Source of the DNA: SAR116 cluster bacterium MED-G06
GTDB lineage: Bacteria > Pseudomonadota > Alphaproteobacteria > Puniceispirillales > Puniceispirillaceae
Direction of reading: 5' to 3'
DNA: 40,012 nucleotides
NCBI GenBank assembly: GCA_002457745.1
Contig: NTKV01000005.1
Location: 1 to 40,012 of the forward strand
The position numbers and the translations under genes were made by a program. The notes under the pieces were generated by a model. The model did no database searches and had not been told where the DNA came from. It was given only the letters and a program-made list of their open reading frames with translations. Positions 29,667 to 37,807 of this stretch are shown one piece after another (positions within the stretch are counted from its first letter, which is position 1; each line of letters begins with the position of its first letter).

Positions 29667-30005
29667 ATGACCCGCCTGAAAACCGACATGCTTGTTGCCG
29701 CCGCGATCCGCACCGCCACCAGCGAGCTGATCGATTGTGTCGTCGTTCGCCGGGGAAATGCCGAAGCTGGTGCCATCCTTGTTCATATTGACACGCTGGA
29801 TGGCCGCCATCGCCTGCTGGGCCGGTCGCTGGATTTCGATGGCACCTATAGCTGGCGTCCTGTTGTGGCCGGCGAGGCTGGCGACGGATGGGCCGATGGC
29901 GAGACAGTTGAAAAGAGGCTGGCGCGCGAGACGGATATCGATCCCGACGCCTGGGTGCTTGGCATTCAGGATGCACGAGGGCGCAACCCGTTCGACCTGC
30001 TGTGA
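29667..30005 (+). CDS. DUF1491 family protein
   Basis: MTRLKTDMLVAAAIRTATSELIDCVVVRRGNAEAGAILVHID ... ARETDIDPDAWVLGIQDARGRNPFD. Confidence 0.85.
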   Translation: MTRLKTDMLVAAAIRTATSELIDCVVVRRGNAEAGAILVHIDTLDGRHRLLGRSLDFDGTYSWRPVVAGEAGDGWADGETVEKRLARETDIDPDAWVLGIQDARGRNPFDLL

Positions 30006-30050
30006 GCGCCGCCGGTGGCATCAGGACCGAGGATGTTATATAACCACGCC

Positions 30051-31070
<1,020 letters not shown>

Positions 31071-31096
31071 CCGCTTGTGCCGATTCCCAGAATTCA

Positions 31097-31753
31097 ATGA
31101 CCGGAGAGAATGACGTGACCAACGACGCCAACCAGTCTGACACCGAACAGCAGCCCAACACCGAACAGCGGGCCGACACCGGACAGCAGGCCGGCAACAC
31201 GGCCTCGAGCGAACGTCCGGGCCGCAAGTTTCTTTTTGATCTGGGGCCGCTGGTCGTCTTCTTCGCGACGAACTACATCACCGGTGATTTCATGCTGGCG
31301 GTGAAAATTCTCGTCGGCACCACGGTGATCGCGCTTGCCGCCGGCTGGGTGCTGGAGCGGCGCGTCTCGATGATGGCGCTTGTCGGCTGTGTGGCCGTGG
31401 CATTTTTTGGCGGCCTTTCGGTCTATTTCGACAATGACGTTTTCATCAAGATCAAGCCGACAGTTCTCACCTGTCTGCTGGCGGTGGCGATCGCTGCCGG
31501 CAGGCTTCTTGGCCGCAATCCGCTGGGTGCGATCATGGGCTCGCAAATCAGGATGGATGACGCCGGATGGCGGGCCATCAGCTGGATATGGGTGGCGATG
31601 TTCCTGACGACCGCGCTGGCCAACGAAATTGCCTGGCGCAGCCTCAGTACCGATGACTGGGTAACCTTCAAAGTATTCGGAATTACAGGCATTTCGCTGG
31701 TCTTCACGGTCATCAGCGTTCCCATCATGACCCGCCACCAGATCGAGGAGTGA
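31097..31753 (+). CDS. YciB/intracellular septation protein A family, with a Q/T-rich N-terminal extension
   Basis: LGPLVVFFATNYITGDFMLAVKILVGTTVIAL and NPLGAIMGSQIRMDDAGWRAISWIW typical of YciB; N-terminus SDTEQQPNTEQRADTGQQ. Confidence 0.88.
   Translation: MTGENDVTNDANQSDTEQQPNTEQRADTGQQAGNTASSERPGRKFLFDLGPLVVFFATNYITGDFMLAVKILVGTTVIALAAGWVLERRVSMMALVGCVAVAFFGGLSVYFDNDVFIKIKPTVLTCLLAVAIAAGRLLGRNPLGAIMGSQIRMDDAGWRAISWIWVAMFLTTALANEIAWRSLSTDDWVTFKVFGITGISLVFTVISVPIMTRHQIEE
31137..31190 (+). repeat. Three imperfect 18-bp repeats inside the yciB-like gene
   Basis: CTGACACCGAACAGCAGC / CCAACACCGAACAGCGGG / CCGACACCGGACAGCAGG, encoding SDTEQQ-PNTEQR-ADTGQQ. Confidence 0.85.
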
Positions 31754-31909
31754 GCGCCACAAAAGGCTCGCTTCTGTCCAGATTTCACTTCCTTTGTCGC
31801 GAAAAAACCAGATTCAGTCGCGCTTGCCGCACAGTTCGGACTTTGCATGTCGCAATGCTGGACAGGTAACAGACGTTGCCCATGGGCGCTGCGCCGGAGG
31901 AATCCAATC

Positions 31910-32614
31910 ATGTCCGATGAAGAAGAAATCATCCTGTCCGAGCTGGATAACGACGAACTTGTCCAGCAAATGCATGACGATCTCTATGACGGTCTCCAGG
32001 ACGAGATCCGGGAAGGGGTCGAAATCCTTCTGGAGCGGGGCTGGACGCCCTATGATGTCCTGACCAAGGCGCTTGTCGAGGGCATGACCATCGTCGGCAT
32101 CGACTTCCGCGACGGCATCCTGTTCGTTCCCGAGGTGCTGATGGCGGCCAACGCGATGAAGGCCGGCATGACCATCCTTCGTCCGCTGCTGGCCGAGACC
32201 GGTGCGCCGAAGGTCGGATCGATGGTCATCGGTACGGTGAAGGGTGACATTCACGACATCGGCAAGAACCTGGTATCGATGATGCTTGAAGGGGCCGGTT
32301 TCGACGTGGTCGATATCGGCATCAACAACCCGGTCGAGAACTATCTCGAGGCGCTCGAAGAGCACAAGCCGGACATCCTCGGCATGTCGGCGCTGCTGAC
32401 CACCACCATGCCATATATGAAGGTGGTGATCGACGCGATGGTCGAGAAAGGCATTCGTGACGACTACATCGTTCTCGTTGGCGGCGCGCCGCTGAACGAG
32501 GCGTTTGCCGACTCTGTCGGAGCTGATGCCTATTGCCGCGATGCCGCAGTGGCCGTCGAGACCGCCAAGGAAATGGTGGCTGCGAAGCGTGGCAAGGAAG
32601 CCGCAGTCGGCTGA
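31910..32614 (+). CDS. Corrinoid (B12-binding) protein of methyltransferase systems (MtbC/MttC-like)
   Basis: ATG at 31910 preceded by GGAGG; B12-binding signature GTVKGDIHDIGKNLVSMMLEGAGFDVVDIGINN (DxHxxG) and GMSALLTTTMPYMKVVIDA, VGGAPLNEAFADSVGADAYCRDA. Confidence 0.96.
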   Translation: MSDEEEIILSELDNDELVQQMHDDLYDGLQDEIREGVEILLERGWTPYDVLTKALVEGMTIVGIDFRDGILFVPEVLMAANAMKAGMTILRPLLAETGAPKVGSMVIGTVKGDIHDIGKNLVSMMLEGAGFDVVDIGINNPVENYLEALEEHKPDILGMSALLTTTMPYMKVVIDAMVEKGIRDDYIVLVGGAPLNEAFADSVGADAYCRDAAVAVETAKEMVAAKRGKEAAVG

Positions 32615-32621
32615 CCGGCGC

Positions 32622-33266
32622 GTGTGCGCCGCACCCTCATCCCCGTCCGGAACATCCGGCCTGACGCTGGTAGCGTGCGGGGCGCTGGCGCGTGAGCTTC
32701 TGGCGATCACCTCGCAATTTCCGGATGATGCTCTCGACATCACCTGCCTCCCCGCCTCATGGCACAACCACCCGGAGCGGATTGTCCCGGGCCTTCGTCG
32801 CAAGGTCGCGGCGCTGCGCCGACAGGGGCGCGAGGTGGCGGTCGTCTATGGTGACTGTGGTACGGGCGGCGAGATCGACGCCTTCCTGAGGGAACAGCAG
32901 CTGGACCGCATACCGGGGCCGCACTGCTATGAAATGTTTCTTGGCCCGGCAGAGTTCGAGGGCGAGATGGAGCGCGAGCTCGGCACGTTCTTTCTTACCG
33001 ACTACATGGTCCGGCATTTCGAGAGAATCGTCATGCAGGGGATGGGGCTTCGCAAGCATCCGCAGCTTCGGGACATGTATTTTGGCAATTACCGGCGCGT
33101 TCTCTACATCGCGCAGACCGAAGACCGGGCATTGCAGGACAAGGCGCGCGCCGCAGCGATGGAACTGGACCTTGAATATGAATATCGCTTCACCGGCTTT
33201 GGTGATTTTACCAGCTGGGTGGAGTCACGAATGCAAACCGGCGGTTTGCCGGCCACAGGAGACTGA
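32622..33266 (+). CDS. DUF1638 family protein
   Basis: VACGALARELLAIT, VVYGDCGTGGEIDAFL, PGPHCYEMFLG, TFFLTDYMVRHFERIV and RDMYFGNYRRVLYIAQTED. GTG at 32622 proposed; the track start at 32505 lies inside the corrinoid gene. Confidence 0.88.
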   Translation: MCAAPSSPSGTSGLTLVACGALARELLAITSQFPDDALDITCLPASWHNHPERIVPGLRRKVAALRRQGREVAVVYGDCGTGGEIDAFLREQQLDRIPGPHCYEMFLGPAEFEGEMERELGTFFLTDYMVRHFERIVMQGMGLRKHPQLRDMYFGNYRRVLYIAQTEDRALQDKARAAAMELDLEYEYRFTGFGDFTSWVESRMQTGGLPATGD

Positions 33267-33268
33267 AC

Positions 33269-33583
33269 ATGGCGCAGCTGATTACACTTTACTGGCGTGA
33301 TATTCCGGCACAGGTCATCGCCGAGCGTGGCCGTGGCCGCAAGCGCGAACAGGCCAAGATCGAGCTTCACCGTCGCTTTGCCATCGCCATCGATGCGGCG
33401 GCGATGCGAGACGGTGCTGATTCCACCGATGACTATCTTGCCGAATGGCGACGCGGTGAACCGGTAGAATGCAGCGATGATCTGGAAGCCGAGGCAGCAG
33501 CGCGCGCCAACGCGCTGGAAGAGGACTATCCGGCGGAGCGGGTGAAGGCACTTGTCGCGAATGGCGGCAACGAACCCGCCTAG
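33269..33583 (+). CDS. Small 'virulence factor'-domain protein
   Basis: MAQLITLYWRDIPAQVIAERGRGRKREQAKIELHRRFAIAIDAAAMRDGADSTDDYLAEWRR, the pattern of the small family annotated as virulence factor; starts 3 nt after the DUF1638 stop. Confidence 0.8.
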   Translation: MAQLITLYWRDIPAQVIAERGRGRKREQAKIELHRRFAIAIDAAAMRDGADSTDDYLAEWRRGEPVECSDDLEAEAAARANALEEDYPAERVKALVANGGNEPA

Positions 33584-33586
33584 GGG

Positions 33587-33716
33587 TCTTCCGTCGACGA
33601 CAAGCCATGTCGCAATCGGAAGATAGTGGGGCGTCGCCAAGCCATCGTTTCAGAGGCGAAATCGCCATGCTTCCGTCACCTGACGAGAACGCCGGACGGG
33701 CGGCGTCTCACAGGTG
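33587..33716 (+). promoter_or_regulatory. Candidate structured leader RNA upstream of the metF-like gene
   Basis: Hand folding: TCTTCCG(33587-33593)/CGGAAGA(33617-33623) enclosing CGACA/TGTCG; and CACCTG(33677-33682)/CAGGTG(33711-33716) enclosing GAG/CTC and ACGCC/GGCGT. No known riboswitch consensus recognised. Confidence 0.4.
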
Positions 33717-33757
33717 CATCACTGAAGGCAATTTACTGACTCTGATCGGGGTTCGAC

Positions 33758-34657
33758 ATGGCTACCAGCATCGAGACAATCCAGACGGCGGCATCGAACT
33801 GGTCGATCGAGGTGACCCCGACAGGTGCCACCAAGATCGAAAGCTTCAGCGACTGCCTTGACGCTGGCACCACGGTCAATGTCACCTTCCTCCCCGGCAC
33901 CGACCCGGCGGACACCATTGCTGTGTGCGAGCGGCTTCATAATGACGGCATGCGTCCGGTGCCGCATCTGGCAGCGCGCTCGCTTCGCGATGCGGATCAG
34001 CTTGAAGAGCTGTTATCCGCCTATACCTCGCGCTGCGGTGTGGAAGAGGTGCTGTGTATTGGCGGCGGTGTCGACAATCCGGTTGGCGCCTTTGATGCCA
34101 CGATGCAGGTGCTCCAGACAGGTCTGATCCAGAAGCATGGCATCCGCCATATCGGTGTTGCCGGACATCCCGAAGGCAGCCCCGACATCAGTGATGACGA
34201 AATTGCCGAGGCGCTTGGGGCGAAGAACGAGCTGGCGAAGGCCGAGGGTCTGGAACTCTATATCGAGACGCAGTTCTGCTTCGAAGCTGACATCGTCCTT
34301 GACTGGGAGCGCCGCGTTCGCGCCGCCGGCAACGCCCTGCCGATCCGCATCGGCATTCCGGGCCCAGCGACCATCAAGACGCTGTTCCGGTTCGCGCAGA
34401 TTTCCGGCATCGGCCCATCGATGCGGTTCATTTCGAAACAGGCGAAGAATGTCGCCAAGCTGATGACGGTGCAGTCACCGCATCTGCTGCTGACCGGTCT
34501 TGCCGAAGGCATGGCCGCCGATGAGGAGTGCCTGATCCGGCACTTCCATTTCTATCCCTTCGGAGGATTTGCGCGCACCGCCACCTATGCCGGTGCCATT
34601 GCTGACGGCAACATCAAGATGCTGCCAAAAGGCGGATTTGAAGTGATCGACGGCTGA
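33758..34657 (+). CDS. Methylenetetrahydrofolate reductase family protein (MetF-like)
   Basis: WSIEVTPTGATKIESF, VNVTFLPGTDPADTIAVCERLHNDGMRPVPHLAARSL, GVAGHPEGSPDI, TQFCFEADIVLDWERRVR and FYPFGGFARTATYAGAI. Confidence 0.92.
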   Translation: MATSIETIQTAASNWSIEVTPTGATKIESFSDCLDAGTTVNVTFLPGTDPADTIAVCERLHNDGMRPVPHLAARSLRDADQLEELLSAYTSRCGVEEVLCIGGGVDNPVGAFDATMQVLQTGLIQKHGIRHIGVAGHPEGSPDISDDEIAEALGAKNELAKAEGLELYIETQFCFEADIVLDWERRVRAAGNALPIRIGIPGPATIKTLFRFAQISGIGPSMRFISKQAKNVAKLMTVQSPHLLLTGLAEGMAADEECLIRHFHFYPFGGFARTATYAGAIADGNIKMLPKGGFEVIDG

Positions 34658-34684
34658 GCGCCGCATCACCAGAGGAGCAGGACC

Positions 34685-35587
34685 ATGACCAGAACTCTTA
34701 TTTCTTCCGACAAACAGGAAATCGTCATCGGATTTGATGCGCCCTTCTGCGTGATCGGTGAACGCATCAACCCGACCGGACGCAAGCTTCTGGCCGCCGA
34801 AATGGCCGAAGGCAACTATGAACGGGTGATCTCCGATGCCATTGCCCAGGTCGAGGCCGGCGCCACCATGCTGGATGTGAATGCCGGCATTCCGATGGTG
34901 GACGAACCTGCGATCCTTGCCGAATCCATCAAGCTGGTCCAGGAAACGGTCGATGTGCCGCTGGCCATCGACAGCTCGATTGTTGCCGCGCTCGAGGCCG
35001 GTCTTTCGGTTTACAAGGGAAAGCCTCTGGTCAACTCGGTAACGGGCGAAGAGGAGCGGCTGGAAGTCGTGCTTCCGCTGGTGAAGAAATACAATGCTGC
35101 CGTCGTGGCCATCTCGAATGACGAGACCGGCATCTCCGAGGACCCGAATGTCCGCTATGATGTGGCGAAGAAGATCGTCGAGCGCGCCGAGGATTACGGC
35201 ATTCCGCGTGAGGATGTGGTTGTCGACCCGCTGATCATGCCGGTCGGGGCGATCAACCTTGCTGGTCGCTCGGCGCTCGACCTGATCATCAGGCTCCGCA
35301 CCGAACTCAAGGTCAACACGACCTGCGGTGCTTCGAACATTTCCTTCGGTCTTCCGAACCGTCATGGTCTGAACGCTGCCTTCCTGTCGATGGCAGCTGG
35401 GGCCGGCATGACCTCGGCCATCATGAACCCGCTCCATGCCGAGGAGATGACCGGGATCATGGGTGCGAATGTGATGAACGGGCACGACCCGGAATGCCGC
35501 CGCTGGATCCAGAAGTTCCGCGAGCCGGCAGCAGCAGGCGAAGGTGGGCGCGAGCGTCGCCAGACCCGTCGTCGTCGCAGCGCATAG
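34685..35587 (+). CDS. Methyltetrahydrofolate:corrinoid methyltransferase-like pterin-binding protein
   Basis: CVIGERINPTGRKLLAAEMAEGNYERVISDAIAQVEAGATMLDVNAGIPMVDEP, PLAIDSSIVAALEAGL, TTCGASNISFGLPNRHGLNAAFLSMAAGAGMTSAIMNPL. Confidence 0.95.
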   Translation: MTRTLISSDKQEIVIGFDAPFCVIGERINPTGRKLLAAEMAEGNYERVISDAIAQVEAGATMLDVNAGIPMVDEPAILAESIKLVQETVDVPLAIDSSIVAALEAGLSVYKGKPLVNSVTGEEERLEVVLPLVKKYNAAVVAISNDETGISEDPNVRYDVAKKIVERAEDYGIPREDVVVDPLIMPVGAINLAGRSALDLIIRLRTELKVNTTCGASNISFGLPNRHGLNAAFLSMAAGAGMTSAIMNPLHAEEMTGIMGANVMNGHDPECRRWIQKFREPAAAGEGGRERRQTRRRRSA

Positions 35588-35605
35588 CAACAGACAGGCA
35601 ACGCC

Positions 35606-37636
35606 ATGGCGGACTCCGATACCGACATCAAGATTGTCTTCACACCGTCTGGACGGCAGGGCCATGTTCCTGCCGGAACCACGGTTCTGCAGGCGGCGCG
35701 GACGCTTGGTGTGGATATCGATTCGGTCTGTGGCGGCCGGGCGCTGTGCGGGCGCTGCCAGGTGGATGTCGGCACTGGCGAGTTCGCCAAGCACGGCATT
35801 ACATCCGGTGCTGACAGCCTGTGTGGTGTGACGGCTGTCGAATCCCGCTATGCCGAGAAAAAGGGCCTTGCCGCAGGGCGCCGCCTGTCCTGCCAGTCGA
35901 CGCTGCAGTCGGATGTCGTCATCGATGTGCCGCCGGAAAGCCAGGTTCACAACCAGCTTGTACGCAAGGCCGCCGATGACCGGCAGATCGAAATGGATCC
36001 GATCATCAGGCTGTGCCTGGTCGAGGTGCGCGAACCCGACATGCATGAGCCGTCCGGTGACTTCCGCCGCCTTGTCGAGGCGCTGGAGTCGCAATGGCCG
36101 GAGCGCGTCAGTGGCGAGATCGGCTGCGACCTTCATATCCTGCAGCAGCTGCAGCCTGTTCTTCGGGCCGGCAACTGGCAGGTGACGGTGGCGCTTCGTG
36201 ACGGCAGCCACATCATCGGCATCTGGCCGGGGCTGAAGGAACAGGTTGTCGGCGTTGCCATCGATGTTGGCTCGACCACCATGTCGGCGCATCTGTGCGA
36301 CATGGTCACCGGCGATGTGCTGGCATCGACCGGCGCGATGAACCCGCAGATCCGTTTTGGCGAGGATCTGATGAGCCGGGTGTCGTATGGCATCATGAAT
36401 CCAGGTGGCCATCTGGAGATGACGACCGCTGTCATCGACGGACTCCAGAAACTGATCTCCGGGGCCGCCGAACAGGCTGGCCTTGTGGTTGACGATGTTG
36501 TCGAGATCGTTCTGGTCGGCAATCCGGTCATGCATCACCTTCTTCTTGGCATCGATCCGGTCGAGCTTGGCGGTGCGCCGTTCGCGCTGGCAGTGGATAC
36601 GGCGGTGGAGATGCGCGCCTCCGAACTTGGCCTTGATGTGAACAAGGGCGGGCGCGTCTATGTGCTGCCCTGTATCGCTGGTCATGTCGGCGCCGATGCT
36701 GCCGGTGTGGTTCTTGCCGAGGCACCGCAAAAGGATGTGATCAACACGCTTGTCGTCGATGTCGGCACCAATGCCGAAATCGTCGTTGGCAACAGCCAGC
36801 GAATTCTGGCGGCCTCGTCGCCAACCGGCCCGGCTTTTGAGGGGGCACAGATTTCCTCTGGCCAGCGCGCCGCGCCGGGCGCGATCGAGCGGATCAGAAT
36901 TGACAAGGAGACACTGGAGCCGCGCTTCCGTGTCATCGGGGTCGAGCAATGGTCGGACGAGGACGGGTTCGACGAAGCGGTGAAAGCCACTGGCATCACC
37001 GGCATTTGTGGGTCCGGCATTATCGAGATTCTGGCCGAGATGTATATCACCGGCATCCTGTCCACTGACGGGGTGATCAGTGGCGCTGTGGCGTCCCGTA
37101 CCCCGCGTATCGAGGCGGATGGTCGGACTTTCGCCTATCGCATCTCGGAGAATGTGGTGGTCACGCAGAATGATGTCCGCGCCATCCAGCTGGCCAAGGC
37201 GGCGCTTCATGCCGGCTTCCGCCTCCTGATGGACAAGATGGAGCTGAAGAGCGTCGACCGGGTCGTTCTTGCCGGGGCCTTCGGAACACATATCGATCCG
37301 AAATATGCGATGGTTCTGGGAATGATTCCCGACTGCGAGCTTGAGAATGTGCGGGCCGCCGGCAATTCTGCCGGAACCGGAGCGCGCATGGCGCTGCTGA
37401 ACAAGGGGGCACGCCGCGAGATCGAAGCGGTGGTCCGCGATATCGAGAAGATCGAGACAGCGGTCGAGGCTTCGTTTCAGGACCAGTTCGTGAAAGCCAT
37501 GGCGATCCCGCACAAGAGCGAGCCTTACAAGAAGCTGTCGGCAGCCGTCGAACTTCCTGAGCGCATCCTGACACCCGATGAGGCACCAGCCATCGAGAGC
37601 GGCCGCCGCCGCGGCGGACGCCGCCGGCAGGGATAA
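35606..37636 (+). CDS. Ferredoxin-ASKHA domain protein (DUF4445; RamA/RACE-like reductive activator of corrinoid proteins)
   Basis: N-terminal [2Fe-2S] cysteines VCGGRALCGRCQVDV...SLCGVT, then ASKHA-like GVAIDVGSTTMSAHLCDMVTGDVLAS, VVDVGTNAEIVVGN, GICGSGIIEILAEMYITGIL and VLAGAFGTHIDPKYAMVLGMIPDC. Confidence 0.94.
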   Translation: MADSDTDIKIVFTPSGRQGHVPAGTTVLQAARTLGVDIDSVCGGRALCGRCQVDVGTGEFAKHGITSGADSLCGVTAVESRYAEKKGLAAGRRLSCQSTLQSDVVIDVPPESQVHNQLVRKAADDRQIEMDPIIRLCLVEVREPDMHEPSGDFRRLVEALESQWPERVSGEIGCDLHILQQLQPVLRAGNWQVTVALRDGSHIIGIWPGLKEQVVGVAIDVGSTTMSAHLCDMVTGDVLASTGAMNPQIRFGEDLMSRVSYGIMNPGGHLEMTTAVIDGLQKLISGAAEQAGLVVDDVVEIVLVGNPVMHHLLLGIDPVELGGAPFALAVDTAVEMRASELGLDVNKGGRVYVLPCIAGHVGADAAGVVLAEAPQKDVINTLVVDVGTNAEIVVGNSQRILAASSPTGPAFEGAQISSGQRAAPGAIERIRIDKETLEPRFRVIGVEQWSDEDGFDEAVKATGITGICGSGIIEILAEMYITGILSTDGVISGAVASRTPRIEADGRTFAYRISENVVVTQNDVRAIQLAKAALHAGFRLLMDKMELKSVDRVVLAGAFGTHIDPKYAMVLGMIPDCELENVRAAGNSAGTGARMALLNKGARREIEAVVRDIEKIETAVEASFQDQFVKAMAIPHKSEPYKKLSAAVELPERILTPDEAPAIESGRRRGGRRRQG

Positions 37637-37648
37637 GGTCCTGTTCGC

Positions 37649-37807
37649 CTAGTCGTCCGCTTTCCCGGACATTTCTTCCAGCTTCGCCGCAGCGTCTTTC
37701 GCGCGCCGCCAGCTTGCCACGGCCAGCCAGACCATGCCGGCAAGCGTCAGCAGATAGCATGGCCAGACAAAGGCCGCATGGCCGCCCATCTCGAGGAACG
37801 CGCTCAT
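37649..37807 (-). CDS. ccmD: Heme exporter protein CcmD
   Basis: 52-aa ORF MSAFLEMGGHAAFVWPCYLLTLAGMVWLAVASWRRAKDAAAKLEEMSGKADD, overlapping the ccmC stop by 4 bp; too short for the ORF track. Confidence 0.9.
   Translation of the reverse strand: MSAFLEMGGHAAFVWPCYLLTLAGMVWLAVASWRRAKDAAAKLEEMSGKADD

Noticed and set aside
33677-33745. Possible glycine or cobalamin riboswitch upstream of metF (GAAGGCAA, GGTGCATCACTG resemblance)
   Set aside because: Only short fragments resemble conserved boxes; the order and paired elements of those riboswitches are not present.
33607-33861. 84-aa plus-strand ORF across the metF leader
   Set aside because: Runs into metF out of frame, no ribosome site seen, starts in the loop region of a hairpin; more likely non-coding leader, though conservation would settle it.
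34475-37513. 1012-aa minus-strand ORF opposite the methyltransferase and ASKHA activase genes
   Set aside because: Antisense open frame of a GC-rich coding region; low-complexity H/D/R-rich translation with no recognisable domain, while the + strand encodes two clear families.
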